Below, piece after piece: positions 27,962 to 42,162 of a stretch of 64,000 nucleotides of DNA (its first letter is position 1; every line of letters starts with the position of its first letter). Under the pieces are notes generated by a model. That model ran no database searches, was not told the DNA's origin, and saw only the letters and a list, made by a program, of their open reading frames with translations. Made by a program: the position numbers and the translations under genes. The DNA comes from Paraspadella gotoi (taxonomy: Eukaryota > Chaetognatha), in assembly GCA_051294375.1 (NCBI GenBank), contig CM119269.1, positions 3,346,657-3,410,656 of the forward strand, in the 5' to 3' direction.

Positions 27962-28922
27962 TTCTTTCTTTCTTTCTCTCTTCTTTCTTTTTTTCTTTCT
28001 TTCTTTCCAATTCCTATTCCGTTCTCAATCCATTTTCTGCCCCAATAATGGTTTTGAGTTCGGACAAATTCGGTCGGGGTCTGCCCTCGGAATATTTCTT
28101 CCACTCGGATCGTAATGGCACCTCGTATCCGACTCACAAGGACCCTCGCCCCTCCTCTCTACGATCCTCATTCCTCCTTTCTCCTCCTTCCTCCTTCTCC
28201 TTCTTCTCCTCCTTCATACCTTCCTCCTCTCTCCTCTCTCCTATTTCTTCCTTCTTTCATCCTTTTCCTCCGTTGAGTCACTTCTCTTCTCTCTCTCTCT
28301 CTTCTCGTCCTCTCTCTCTCCTCTCTCTCTTCTCTCTCTCTCTCATCATCTTCTCCTCTCCTCTCTCTCTCTCTCCTCATTCACGTGCCTCTGTTTTTCT
28401 GATTTTCCTCATCGAAAATTATGACCACGCCTCGACTTTTTCGCCAACGACTTTCTTCGGCGGGACGCCCCTTTTTTTTAATGGAGAACGAGGCGTATTT
28501 ACAGTTACTTTCTTCTATTAAATTTAATTACTATCTTAAGGGGGAAGGGAACAAAAACAATAACTTTTTCTTCTTTTTTTTTCAGTTTTAAAGATTAAAA
28601 ACTTGAAAAGATGTGAATTATTATTTTTATCTTCAAGCTGTTTTGATTTGGATGCAACACTGATACACGCTTTGATAGACGTCCAGATCTTGAATTTTCT
28701 CTATTTTTCGGCCGTTTAAATTTTCGATTTTAATGAAAACCAAACATTCTAATTCGTCAAATAAAGTTGAATAAAAAAATTCACAAGAGCGCTATCGACG
28801 TTTCTCCCGATAAATTACTCGGACGAGTCTTTGTCTTTCTTCGTCCATCTTTCTCTCCATCTCTTGTCTTTTAGCCTCGGGCTCAGTCACCAGCTGATTC
28901 CTCGGAGCTCTGTTTAAATGAG

Positions 28923-28965
<43 letters not shown>

Positions 28966-29852
28966 CTCTCTCTTCTCTCTCTCTCTTCTCCTCTCTCTCC
29001 CCTCTTCGCCAGTTTCGGAATTCCTCTCTCTCATTGCACGCCACCGTCCGCGCGCCCGGCGCCCCTGTCACCTTGAACTTTTCACGCGTCGTCGGCACCA
29101 TTCCATTTCTCAGTTCACTTCTGCATTCGCTTCTACGCATTCCGAGCCGGCATTATTTCCCCGCTCTTTCTTGTTGCCAACGTCGAGTTTCTCTCTTTCT
29201 TCTCTCTCCTTCCCTCTCTCTCTCTCTCCTCTTCCTCTCTCTTCCTTCTCTCTCTCTCTGTTTTAACGCTTAATATCTGTCCAAACTCTTTATTTTTTGT
29301 TGTTAGAGATCGATGTTTGTTGTCTCTACTTTTTTTCGCCGATTTTCCTACGAACAGAAAAAAAACTCGTGGATGTTGTTTGCTTTATTATCCACGATCA
29401 AGAATTCAAAAAATGGATTTAAGGCCAAAAAAATCATCCCCTCGGATTTTTTTTCCGTCTGCCTTTAATTCAGTCCGATCCAATTTGTTGCGTTATCGTC
29501 CATCTGTCTGTTTTTTATATTCTAAATATATCTGTCTGTCCCTCTCAGTTTCTCCTCTCTTTTCTCTCCTTCCCTTTTTCCACCCCGCTCTCCTTCTTTA
29601 CTTTCTCTCTGCGAAAGCCGGGTTTTAAAATTTCGATGTGGAAACACATTTCACGACCGCATTCCTTCACGAGTATATTCCACAAATGAAATTTCGCAGG
29701 TCGCGACGTCGAAAACGACACGACGACGACTACGACGACGACGACGCACGACGACACGGATGAATGGGAAGCGGATTCTTATGGAAATTATATTAGAAAA
29801 CGCATTACGGCGCAAGGGCGAGAGAGAGAGAGAGAGAGAGAGAAGAGAGAGG

Positions 29853-29908
<56 letters not shown>

Positions 29909-31499
29909 TCTAAAAATTAGAAACGCGTAAGAAAAGACATCCGGCCATAACCTACCCATCGTACGCTTAACTTTAACCCCAAAATCCATTCATAATTAAC
30001 ATCGATAACCGTTACAAAGTCGAGTAACCCCCCCAACTCCCCCCTCGCCCGACTCCTTTCATAAGAGTAACACAAACAGGGAAACCGGCCAAAAAAAAAA
30101 AAAAAAAAAAAAATATTTCGAGTGTTTGTTTTTTCTTGGAAATCGTCTCCGCGCTGGAAACTGTGGGAAAACCTCGATCAAAACATCTGCTTTCATCTAG
30201 ATTTTCTTTTTTTTCATCTTTTATTCTTGAATTAATTTATGATTCGGGATTCGATATCTTGATTCAGAAAGAAGTGGGTCTCGTCGATTTAACGATTTCC
30301 ACGGGCAAAAGAAAAAAGGATTTGCGTGGTTTACTTAAGTAAATGGTCCTGTGAATTTATCTGTAAAGCCATCTGTAAAACCATCTGAAGAGCTTTGAGC
30401 ACCTCGAGTATATCGATCCGAGTCGCGCGATTTTTCGGCCTTGAAGAGAGAGAGATAAGAAAAAGTAAAAGATAAGAAGAAGAAAACAAGGAAGAGAGAA
30501 AAATAAAAAATAAAAAAAAAAACAAGAGGAAGAAGAAGATTCGAGGTCTTCTCCTTTCTCACCAAGAAACCAATCAAAGGGTCGGATAAGCGAAGACGAT
30601 TGAGCGTCGCTTGTCTTCACGTCGTCCTCCTTCTTTCGCTCGGCTCTCTCCTCTTTCGAATGCCTCGCGACGTCAGAGACGCGGATTCTCAATTCTCAGA
30701 AGCGATAAAAAGAAAAAAAAAAAGATTGAAAAGGAGATTTGCGGTGCGAAGAAGAAGAAGAAGAAAGAGAAGAACGGAAACGAGGGTCGAAGGGCGGAAC
30801 GACTTCGTGAAGGGCGTGGGCTGCGGTTTTGTGGGTTTTCGTGGGTTCATGGGTTGTGGAGGTTGGTTCGGTGGACCGGAATTGGATGTCTCTGGAGTGG
30901 TCAGAGGTCACTGGTTTTTGACTCGTCAATATTGTTGGCGGACGTTAATTTCTTTCATTTAAAATTTTAAACTTGATCTAATTATTTAAAAAGAAAGGGC
31001 GAAAAACATATTAAAAAATAAACAAATAAAACTAGAAAACAAGAGACCGCCATTACAAAATAAATTAAAAAGAAAACATTTAAAGTCAACCTTCTTATGA
31101 TGGATGCGTAACGGGGAACGCATCTTCAAGAAATTGAATAACAAGTATGAGTCATGATGTTCGTTTTTCTGGAGGCTTTTGGTTTCAAATGGAATCGCCA
31201 GGCGATGGTGGCATCAGAAGGTGGAAAAATATTAAATGACCACCAGTACTTAAACCATTTCATTGGTGGTTGACATTTCGGAAGCTCGAATAGTTCAGGC
31301 GAAAACGACGACGACAACGAAGACGATGAATACGACGACGAATACGACGACGACGACGAAGTCTTTCTACTTTTCGACATTAAAGTAGACATTAAACATT
31401 TTTTTTTTCAATTTTCACCCGACCCTATTTACAACTTCGGAGCAACCTAATTCGTTCGCTAATGAAAGGATTCCCCGCAAAAACGACAGCCTGTTCCAC

Positions 31500-31905
31500 A
31501 CCATCCAACGCGCATGCGCGGCACCGCCGTGGAAACGCGGTCACGATTCTTAAACATTTAGAAGAAAAAAAAGTGAGAGTGAGACCGGGATTAATCGCTC
31601 CCTCTAAATCTACCGCCGGCGCTAATGCGTTTTCCGCGCGCGCAACGCCGCCCCCATCGCGCGCACCGACGGATTTGGCTGGAGCACGCGCAATGGCGCG
31701 CCACCGGCGCCGCCAGACGCTCGATCACGTGATTCTCGAGTGACGCTCACGACCTCGCGTCGCCGGCGTCGGCGTTCGGCANNNNNNNNNNNNNNNNNNN
31801 NNNNNNTAGCGACGATGAGTCATTCCGCTCTCTTCCCCGGCGCCTCAAACGTCGTGGGAACCGGCGACGTCTACAAGCGGCGCTCGAGAACCGGACGGTT
31901 CCTCT
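31500..31905. promoter_or_regulatory. CpG-rich island with NRF1-like site and E-box, around a gap
   Basis: Very CpG-rich block with a perfect palindromic GCGCATGCGC at 31510-31519 (NRF1-like) and TCACGTGA at 31725-31732 (USF/TFEB-like E-box). A 25-N gap interrupts it at 31782-31806. An open frame at 31462-31743 (+) spans it but is not recognisable. It may be a promoter of a transcript lost in the gap. Confidence 0.35.
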
Positions 31906-33961
31906 TAAGAAATTCATTCGATTTTAATGAAATTCAATTTCGAATTCACACATAATTTTTCTTTGTCATTCTTGGGGGAAATAAATGAGTTGACATTCCA
32001 GATGCTTTTACAGATTCAGATTCAGATTCAGATTCAGATTCAGATGCTTTTACAGATTCAGCTGAATTTGTTCTCCATCATTTTTTCCTTTCATCATTCA
32101 TTATTTTTTTTAATATCCTTTTAGTAATTAATATTATGCTCTATTTGAGTGAATAGATTTTTGATTTGAATGTAGACATATCAAGAAAACGTCATACAAT
32201 GACATCATATTTTAAAATAAACGATTAACTTCTTTGCTTTTTAAATATGTTCCAGTCGACTTCGCATCAAACTATTCACTCTGAAAGAAGTTATACATAA
32301 TAAAACGTATCTTATTTTTCCTAAACATTTATTACATTTTCCCATACGAAATTAAATCAAACAAACTGCGACAAGTCACGTCCTACCCTTTTTATCGGTC
32401 AGTCTTTCTTGCTCGCCCGCGTTTGACCTGGTTCCATCTTTTCAGCCGCCATATGCCGCCACTACAACCCGGCGATTACAATACAAGGACGCTGATGACG
32501 AAAAAGACGACGACGACGACGACGACGACACTTACTGCGGGGACGACGACGACGACGAAAATGACGAAAACCTTTCTATAACTTTATCGCTTCTTTCCGC
32601 CTACGCGATTTTCTCCGCTCGAAATTCCACGATTTTCGATTCACAAAATCTATTTTCTTTTTCGTCAGAAACTGGAAATCTGGGTTCGTCTCGCTTCCGC
32701 TTTCGTGATTCTCACAGAACGTAATTCGCTTTACCAGTGACCAGCTTCGAACACAATGTGGAGAGAGAGAGAGAGANNNNNNNNNNNNNNNNNNNNNNNN
32801 NNNNNNNNNNNNNNNNNNNNNNNNNNNNNNNNNNNNNNNNNNNNNNNNNNNNNNNNNNNNNNNNNNNNNNNNNNNNNNNNNNNNNNNNNNNNNNNNNNNN
32901 NNNNNNNNNNNNNNNNNNNNNNNNNAACTTCGTTTCCTTTTGTTTCTTCTTATCAGAGAAAAGATAAAAACGAAGAGAATAAAAAGAGAAGGGAGAAAGC
33001 AGAGAAAATTATAGAACGAGGAAAGTTGAGAGAGAAAAAAGAGAAGTAAAATAATAAAGATATAAAGATAAAGCGCGAAAAGAATCAAATAGTATAGTGA
33101 GAGAATAATAAAGATAAAAGTAAAAATAATGATAAAGGCAGACGCGAAAAATAAGAAAAAGAAAAATACAAAAATTGCATTTAAGCGCTTAGGAAATCCA
33201 ATAGAGGAGTTGGAAAGAGAGAAAAGAAAGTAACAAAAGAAAAGGAAAAAAGATAATATTTGTTCAACCAAAAAAAAAGGATAAAAACTTGGAAAAAAAT
33301 CGTTCGAACATTTGAAAATTTAAAGGATTAAATCGTTGAATGACAATTTACCACTATTTAAAATTTTAAAGAAACCCTTCCGACTCGTCGTTTTTCATCT
33401 TGAAAAAATCAAAACGGCACAATAAAATACAAAAAGGCAAAAAAGTAAATTATAAATGAATATTTTATCAATAAAAACAATGACTAAGTAACTCAATTTC
33501 TGCAACGTCGCTAACAACGTTCTCTTGCCTCCAACAACAATAACTCGAGGATTAAAACTACAACGACAACGACGACAACAACGATAGCGAAGATAAGGAG
33601 CGTAACTCTGTCGGATCGTCTCCAACAAAAGAGCAATAAAAGCGCCGACTGTCGGAGAAAACGGGCGACGTTGGCGAGAGAGCCGGGCGTGGCGCAAGGA
33701 CAGAGGGATTCGGCCGGAAGATTGCAAATGGAAATGGAAATAGCGTCGGGGTCTTCGTCTTAGTTTACATGATTTTCTTTTGTAAAGTAAACTTGATTTT
33801 AAAGAGACAATGTTTTATAATTATGTATGACCTTACTTTGAAATGATTTCGCCAGGGCAACTACAACAACAGATCATTTTCCATAAAATTCAAAACATCC
33901 GGTAAATCTAAAGCAACAAAACCAAACAGCAACATATCTCAAGTTTCTTTTTCTTTTCTTT

Positions 33962-34053
<92 letters not shown>

Positions 34054-36511
34054 TTATTTGTTATCTTTTCTTTTCCTTTCTTTATTTTTTCCCGTTCTTT
34101 TAACTTCTTTTAACTTCTTTTTCATTCCATGATTTTTTCTTTTTCTCTCTCTCTTCNNNNNNNNNNNNNNNNNNNNNNNNNCTCTCTCTCTCTTACCGCT
34201 CTCTCCTCTCTCTCGTCCATCTCTCTCTCCCTTGCCTCTCTCCCCTCGTCAGCTGTTCGTATAAAAGTTTTTCTGGATGCATTCTTATTCGTTTTCATAC
34301 CCAGCCCGTTGAGTTTTGTGCTTTGGAAAGCCAGTTGGTTGAATTCGTTGGTAATTCAAAATCCAAAGGGATATTTCCCCGTAACAGGAATTGACTAGCG
34401 CAAACGAGATAGAGATATATTGCATGTTGGTTTTCGGCGTCACGCAAACGGTTATTATTTCATTTCACAATCTTGCAATAAAAAAGAGGCTTTATAGCGT
34501 TAGGGCTTACCTTTGTATGAGTTTAATTTTCTATTTTAGGAACTTTTTAGAATATATAAAACCGGAGGAAAGTTTCCTTCGCATTTTCAAAAAACAATCT
34601 TTTTCTGTAAGAAAGACTGAATAAGTCGTTGGTAAAATATACAACCCCGCCGGGTTCGATGCGGAATTCCGTTCAATTCACTGAAGCACAGAAACATCTT
34701 GTTGTTTACATAAAACATTTTAAACGAAGTCCTCTACAAAAAATCGTTCACGGTTTGAAAGGCCACCGCCGACAAAAAATCGCGAGTTCAGTTTTCGCAA
34801 ATTAACTTTTGGCGTTGTCAAATGGAAATTTTTTCATTTCTCGAAACTGGAGAGAGTCTGATGATGAAAAAAAGCGGATTGGAGTTTCGATTTGGAAGTG
34901 GAGCCCGGATGTGCGCGAGGACTCAGATGATCGGAGGTGTGTGTTTTCGTGCTGAGACAGAGAAGGCCAACGATATGCCGGCCAATGAAGAGGGAAAAAG
35001 ACAAAGTAGGAAGGAAAGAATAAAAATGCCGCAGAAGGATGGCGCGGAATTAGAAAAGGAAAGAAATTTAAAAAAAAGAAAAAGAAAAAAGAAAAACAAA
35101 GACAACGTCCGAAATTATTTTGCCGTTGTTTTTCATCTCTTAGCCATCTGTCTTTCAGTTACTTATCAGGTAGGGGTATGTACGAAAATTTTTAAAAAAA
35201 AAATAGTTATTTTCAGCCACTTCCGCTTCCTTCTCTTAAATTTTCTTCTATTATATAGTATTAGATACATAGATCTTTATTGCTTCTCTAGACGTTAGGT
35301 GTTTTAAAATAAAATGTTTTAATCTTTTTCAGCTGTATGTTTTTTATGTTTTCTCAGCATCTTGATAATTTTTTTTTTCATTCTCCATGAATATTGTTTC
35401 AACTTCTCCGCTACCGTATTCTTAATTCAACTTCAACAATCTTTTTTATTTTTTTTTTCTTTTTTCAATTTTTCAAACTGGGCCAGTACTGTGATGATAT
35501 GATCCAAGATAGCAACACTGATGTGCATTCATGTTGGTTCGCTGTGGCCTCCGATTTTGCGCCGCCGTCACGTGACACTTTTGGGATAAGGAGTGGGAAC
35601 AATCTGCAGTGCGGAGATTGAGAATGTTTTGTCCGGCCCAACGTCAGGGGATGTATTATTAATTCTTGCTAAATGGGAAATGAAGAGAAGGAAAAAATAA
35701 AGATTAAAAGAAAAAGAACACAACGACTCAAGGGATTAAGATGCAATAAGAAAGTATAGCAGAAGAAATAGAGAAGACTTAAAGCATCTAAAGACAAGGA
35801 AGAAAAGAAAGACAACAGATTATTAGAAATGAAGATAAAGAAAGGAAGAGAAAAAAGAGAGAACTTGAAAAGATTGAGATGCTTAAAAAAAAAAAAGAAA
35901 GAATGAAGAGAAGATAGCACCCGTGAAAGGCAAAGGAAATAAACGATAAAAAGTAAAAAAAAGCAGAAATGGGAGAAGAAAGGCATAAGGAAAAAAGGAC
36001 TAAACGATCGACCATAAAGCTCTTAAACCAAGCTATAAAAACTTCCGTCGACATAATAAGATGAAATCTAAGAGCGTCAAGGCTCAAGAAGCGGCGATAG
36101 AAATGAGAAGGAAGAAAAGAAAGAAAGAAAGACAAGAATAAGAAAAAAAGCGAAAGAAACGAAATAATGAAACTTTGAAAGATTAGATTTTGAAAAAAAA
36201 AGAAAAGAAAGACAGGGAAAGAAAAGAAATAAAGAAAAAAAAAAGAAAGAGAGAAATAAAGAAATCAAGAACGAATAGAAAGAGAAGAAAGAAAGAAAGA
36301 AATCAAGAGTAAGGAAAGAAAAAAAGAAAAAAAAGAAAGAAAGAAAGAGCAAGAAAGTAAGAACGATTTAGAAAAGGAAATAAGAAAGGATAAGAAGGAA
36401 AAGAAAAGAGAAGGATAAGTGGAAAGGAAAAAAAGAAAGAAAGAATAAAGAAATAAGCCATGACTAAAGAAAGAAGCATAAAGACAGAATACCACAAAGA
36501 TAAGAACGGAT

Positions 36512-36546
<35 letters not shown>

Positions 36547-36842
36547 AAAGAAAGAAAAGAAAAGCATGGAATCGCATGCGGAAACAAATGTATGATTATA
36601 AGTTTTTATTGCTACTAGATGAAATCTAACATTGGAACACAACCATGATAGACGAAGGGAAAGCGAAATTTTTGATCGACGCTGAGCGCCGCTCAGTTGA
36701 GGCCGGCGTCAAAGCGAAAAGATATCCGATTAAACAAACATAGGAAGCATTCGCATGCGGAGACGTGAGTGCCAGTGACATGAGACGGAGTCTCTAATCC
36801 CAGGGGGAGAGAGAGAGAGAGATGAGATCAGAGAGATGGAGC

Positions 36843-36877
<35 letters not shown>

Positions 36878-38169
36878 CAAAGAGAGAGACTGAAGAGAGA
36901 GAAGACTTTAGAGAGGAGAGAGAAAGAGAGGAGAGAGAGAGAGAGGAGAGAGGAGAAGAGAAGCAGAGAGATGAGAGAGCAGGGAGAAAGGGTTATTGAT
37001 TTTTACCGTTTCTTACACGGTTAAACGTTTGCAAAGCCAATAAAAGAAAATAGCCTAAGAAAATTCGTTATTTCTATCGCGAAAAAAAACTTGGAAAGGA
37101 ATTCCTTCAGATTCTGGCCCCCCAAAAAAAGTGTTATCTTAATAGATTTTCTGATAATAAAAAAAAAGAGCATTTCGAGTTCGGATTTCGCCGGAAGAGA
37201 AAAGGATAAAAGCCAATTCGACCTTTGTTTTATTTATTCTTGAACAAATCGGTTTCGAGTTCTACTGCTTAATTGCGACTTAATTCTTTTACAGTTGTTC
37301 GCGATGGATCCATAATTCCTGAATTTTATGTAGATTATCTGTTTAGTTTTTATGCTATTATGTGCTATTAGCTCTGTGCTCAATGCTCATTTATCTTGAA
37401 TGTCAAATTGTTTTTCTTTTATGCGTTTTATCGTTTATCTTTTTATCGTTTTAACTGTTCAAATTGTTTCTTTGTATCTCAGAAAAATTTTTAGGGAGGG
37501 AATAATTATATTTTACAACGAAAAAATTCTATTTTTTTATAACTTTAAAGCCGCTAATATACTTCTGCAGAGCTGCATGGTGTTTGCCCTACCAAATCTT
37601 GAAATTAAACAAACCAGCAGAACGAAGTAAACGAACAAAAGGCTTTATGAATAAACTGAACTACAAGCAATACAAACATCTTTCTGACTTATCGCTCGTC
37701 GAAAATGCTCCCGGGCCGGGGGGGGATGGCGGGGAAAACCCCGGGGGGGATAAATCGGGGCCGTTACGCGACCGTACGGCGAAAAGGTACGGCATCAACG
37801 TAGGAAGCACAAGATTTTTCAATGTAAAACCAGGAGCGGATAAAATTCGGAAAAGGTCAGACCGACGAGAACCATTTGAATATATACATTGTCCGCCGCT
37901 CCGTCTAAAAAAAGAGATTATAGGAAGATAGGAAAACCAATTACTTCGCGTTTTACACTGTTAAATATTTCGCGTTTTTCTTCACGATGATAAAGACCAG
38001 AGAAAAAGATTCAACTCAAGAGGCTTCCGGTGTTAACCAATTAAAATCTCGGAGATAAACTGTATTAGGTCAAAGATCTCGAACGGAATCCAGTTGCAGC
38101 TTGGACATTTTGAAAGGAGTCAAGGCTGGAAAGGGCGCGCCGTTTGGGATGGCAAGGTGGTCACGAACA

Positions 38170-38640
38170 GGAGGCGCGCGAACGGCGTCTACTTTTCTTG
38201 ATACCGGTTCGATGCAGCACGGGTCCAGGATTCCGACGGAGAAATCTCCGAGTGGTTCGCGGCGGCGGGGGGGTAGCAGAGAAGAGTGGTGGGGCAGCGC
38301 CATGGCGCGTTTGCCCGTGAGGACAAGTTCCTTACTGAGAAAAGCCGAAAAATGTCTTAAGGCTTTGCAGAGAAAAGTGGGAACAGGTTAGGCTGACTGT
38401 TTAGGCATCCTCGGAAAGATGTCTGGGATGGCGAGAAGTTAGGCTATGCTAATGAGGATTGCGTTCTTAAGGCGGTCGCCACGGGGTTAAGGCTCTTATG
38501 GGGGGTCGAGATATATAGGGGTTTGCTTAAAGATAGAATTCACTGGGCGGCGTTCATATCGGCCGTCGTAACATGCTTTATATCAGGGACTTGTTTAGAG
38601 ATGAAAGAAAAGAAAAAAGATCGATGAACCGAAGAGAGAA
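38170..38640. other. Unpaired core of the giant palindrome, no gene identified
   Basis: About 470 bp of GC-balanced, repeat-free sequence unlike its surroundings. Frames of about 80-95 codons exist on both strands (38101-38391 plus; 38303-38070 minus, with a GILDPCCIEPVSRKVDAVRA stretch) but I recognise neither and splice signals are not convincing. Confidence 0.4.
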
Positions 38641-38830
38641 GCTGCGAGCTACTCTGTTCTACCACCTTCCACCCCAACGCCCCCCTTTCCACCTTGACTC
38701 CTTTCAAAATGTCCAACTAAACTGGATTTCCGTTCGAGATCTTGACCTAATACAGTTATCTCCGCAAATATATTGGTTAAACGGGCCTCCTGAGTTGAAT
38801 CTTTTTCTCTGGTCTTTATCATCGTGAGAA

Positions 38831-39794
38831 NNNNNNNNNNNNNNNNNNNNNNNNNNNNNNNNNNNNNNNNNNNNNNNNNNNNNNNNNNNNNNNNNNNNNN
38901 NNNNNNNNNNNNNNNNNNNNNNNNNNNNNNNNNNNNNNNNNNNNNNNNNNNNNNNNNNNNNNNNNNNNNNNNNNNNNNNNNNNNNNNNNNNNNNNNNNNN
39001 NNNNNNNNNNNNNNNNNNNNNNNNNNNNNNNNNNNNNNNNNNNNNNNNNNNNNNNNNNNNNNNNNNNNNNNNNNNNNNNNNNNNNNNNNNNNACGGTCGC
39101 GTACGCATTCCCGGTTTTCCGCATCGCGCGCATTTTTCGACGAGCGATAAGTAAAGAAAGATGTTTGTATTATGTTTGTGTTCAGTTTATTCATAAACCT
39201 TTCGTTCGTTTACTTCGTTCTGCCGGATGTTTAATTTCAGATTTGTAGCAAAAGCATGAGCTTGCGAGTATATTAGCTTTAAAGTTTAAAAAATGAATTT
39301 TTCATTGTAAAATATATTTTTCCTCCCGAAAATTTTTTCTGAAATAAAAGAAACAATTTGACAGTTAAAACGATAAAAAGATAAAACGATAAAACGATAA
39401 AAGAAACAATATGACATTCAAACGATAAATGAGCATTGAGCAAGAATAATAACACTAATAGCACTAAAAATAAAAAGATGATTCCATAAAATTCAGCAAT
39501 TAGGGATCAATCGCGGACACTGTAAAAGAATTAAGTCGCAATTAAGCAATAGAATCGAAACGATTTGTTCAGAAAAATAAAAAAGGTCGAATTGGCTTTC
39601 ATCCTTTTTCTCTTCCGGCGAATCCGAACTCGATGCTCTTTTTTTTATTATCAGAAAATCTATTAAGTAAACTTTTTTGGGGGCCAGAATTTGAGGAATT
39701 CTTCCAAGTTTTTTCGATAGAAAACTTTCTTAAGCTATTTTCTTTTATTGGCTTTGCAAACGTTTAACTGTAAGAAACGGTAAAAATCAATAAC

Positions 39795-39827
<33 letters not shown>

Positions 39828-40109
39828 NNNNNNNNNNNNNNNNNNNNNNNNNNNNNNNNNNNNNNNNNNNNNNNNNNNNNNNNNNNNNNNNNNNNNNNNN
39901 NNNNNNNNNNNNNNNNNNNNNNNNNNNNNNNNNNNNNNNNNNNNNNNNNNNNNNNNNNNNNNNNNNNNNNNNNNNNNNNNNNNNNNNNNNNNNNNNNNNN
40001 NNNNNNNNNNNNNNNNNNNNNNNNNNNNNNNNNNNNNNNNNNNNNNNNNNNNNNNATGTTAATTTCATTAGTACAAAAATTATAATCCATCTTTGTTTCC
40101 CGCCGATCC

Positions 40110-40145
<36 letters not shown>

Positions 40146-41534
40146 NNNNNNNNNNNNNNNNNNNNNNNNNNNNNNNNNNNNNNNNNNNNNNNNNNNNNNN
40201 NNNNNNNNNNNNNNNNNNNNNNNNNNNNNNNNNNNNNNNNNNNNNNNNNNNNNNNNNNNNNNNNNNNNNNNNNNNNNNNNNNNNNNNNNNNNNNNNNNNN
40301 NNNNNNNNNNNNNNNNNNNNNNNNNNNNNNNNNNNNNNNNNNNNNNNNNNNNNNNNNNNNNNNNNNNNNNNNNNNNNNNNNNNNNNNNNNNNNNNNNNNN
40401 NNNNNTTCTTTCTTTCTTTCTTTTTTTTCTTTATTTCTTTCTTTCCTTCTTTCTTTCTTTTTTTCAATCTATCTTTCAGTTTCATTCTTTCAGTTTCATT
40501 CTTTCTTTCTTTCTTTCTTNNNNNNNNNNNNNNNNNNNNNNNNNNNNNNNNNNNNNNNNNNNNNNNNNNNNNNNNNNNNNNNNNNNNNNNNNNNNNNNNN
40601 NNNNNNNNNNNNNNNNNNNNNNNNNNNNNNNNNNNNNNNNNNNNNNNNNNNNNNNNNNNNNNNNNNNNNNNNNNNNNNNNNNNNNNNNNNNNNNNNNNNN
40701 NNNNNNNNNNNNNNNNNNNNNNNNNNNNNNNNNNNNNNNNNNNNNNNNNNNNNNNNNNNNNNNNNNNNNNNNNNNNNTGAGAAAAATAAACAGCTGAAAA
40801 AGATAACATTTTTATTTAAACCTAAGTCTAAGAGAAAGCAAGAAAGAAATCTATGTATTAAAACTATATAATAGAAGAAAATTTAAGAAGGAAGCGATGC
40901 TGAAATAACTATTTTTTTAAAAATTCGTACATACCCTGATAAGTAACTGATAATTTCGCTTGTCTTTGTTTTCTTTCTTTCTTTTTTTCTTTCTTTCTTT
41001 TCTATCCGCCCATCCTCCATTTTTTATCTTTCTCCTCATTTTCTTTTCCTCTTCATTGACCCATATCTGGCTCTCCTGTCTCACACCTCCGATATCTGAG
41101 TCTCGCACTCTCCTTCCAAACTCCATTTCCCTTTTTCATCAGACTCTTCCTCAGTTTTCGAAATGAAAAATTCATTTGACGCCAAAAGTTAAATTTGCGA
41201 AACTGACCGATTTTTGTCGGCGGTGGCCTTTCAACCGTGAACGATTTTTGTGAGGCTTCGTTTAATGTTTATGTAAACAAAGATGTTTCTCTTCAGTGAA
41301 TTGGAACGGAATTCCGCATCGAACCCGGTTGTTATTTTACAACGACTATTCAGTCTTTATTAACAAAAAAATGTTTTTGAAATGCGAGGAAACTTTCCCG
41401 GTTTTATTCTAAAGTTCCTAAAAATAGATAAAAACTCATAAAAAAGTTAAGCTCTACGCTATAAAGCTTTTTATTGAAATTGTGAATGAAAATATAACCG
41501 TTGGTGACCGAAACATGCAATTTANNNNNNNNNN
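38831..41534. other. Assembly gaps in the right palindrome arm
   Basis: N runs at 38831-39092, 39828-40055, 40146-40405, 40520-40777 and 41525-41534. They fall mainly in (CT)n or (CTTT)n tracts. The corresponding parts of the left arm are sequenced through. Confidence 0.95.
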
Positions 41535-42162
41535 TTTGCTAGTCAATTCTGTTACGGAAATATCCCTTTGGATTTTGAATTCACCAACGCTTTCAACGGG
41601 CTGGGTAGAAAACGAAAGAATGCATCCAGAACTTTTTACGACTGCAGCCGAGAGAGAGGAGAGAGAGAGGAGAGAGCAGACGAGAGAAGATGAGCAGAGG
41701 AGAAGAGAGAGAGAGGAGAGAGAGACGAGAGAGAGAGAGTCAGAGTAGAGGGGGGATTGTTTAATTTGCATTCCGGAAAGACTTGTTTACAGCTGGCGAA
41801 CGTGCGTACGCGCACATAGTCTGCAGAATCACAAAGGCCGGTGTGGTAAGCGCGGAGGGTTTACGCAGGTTGGTGAGCGCGCCGGGCGGTTTCTGCTTCT
41901 CTCTCCTCTCTCCTCTCTCTCTCTCTTCCTCTCTGCTCTCTCTCTCTCTCTCTCTCTCTCTCTGCTTCTCTCTCTCTCTCTCTCTCTCCGCTTTTCATAA
42001 ACCTACTTAAACAAATATGTGGTTCATGTTTTCCCCCGACAATTCCCTTCACTTTCTCCCATTGCCTTCTTTTTCCGCATTATGCATTAATCAAATTACC
42101 CAACATAATCCGCAACCTGTCTTACCAATAACCCATTTCGTACTCATTTTTTTCCCCGCCAG

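Larger units (their letters stand above)
22900..34181. other. Giant-intron stretch, repeats and gaps, no gene seen
   Basis: N gaps at 23963-23972, 27072-27265, 31782-31806, 32777-32925 and 34157-34181. Microsatellites include (CT)n at 25233-25292, 26580-26602, 27460-27540, 28290-28378 and 28926-29008, (GA)n at 29820-29908, (CTTT)n at 27900-28007 and 33950-34055, GAC repeats at 29703-29756, 31295-31365 and 32500-32560, and a hexamer AGATTC tract at 32011-32046. Frames at 28048 and 30600 are open but unrecognised. Confidence 0.5.
34182..41750. repeat. Giant interrupted palindrome, arms about 3.5 and 2.7 kb, centre near 38.4 kb
   Basis: Left arm (about 34182-37720) pairs in reverse with the right arm (about 39093-41750). 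Landmarks: 34260-34400 with 41535-41650; 34640-34900 with 41160-41330; 36990-37040 with 39755-39800; 37600-37700 with 39115-39230. An inner pair, 37980-38170 with 38640-38830, shares the same centre. The arms differ by many substitutions and indels, the left carries a long GAAA-rich tract (35670-36570), and the right arm contains most of the N gaps. The only unpaired core is about 38170-38640. Confidence 0.85.

Noticed and set aside
35567-35576. Perfect GTCACGTGAC (TFEB/CLEAR-type) site
   Set aside because: A single ten-base palindrome inside the palindrome arm with no exon or promoter context; chance occurrence is plausible.
37584-38391. ORFs near the palindrome centre as a possible transposase or reverse transcriptase
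   Set aside because: No catalytic motif, zinc finger or other recognisable domain could be found in either strand.
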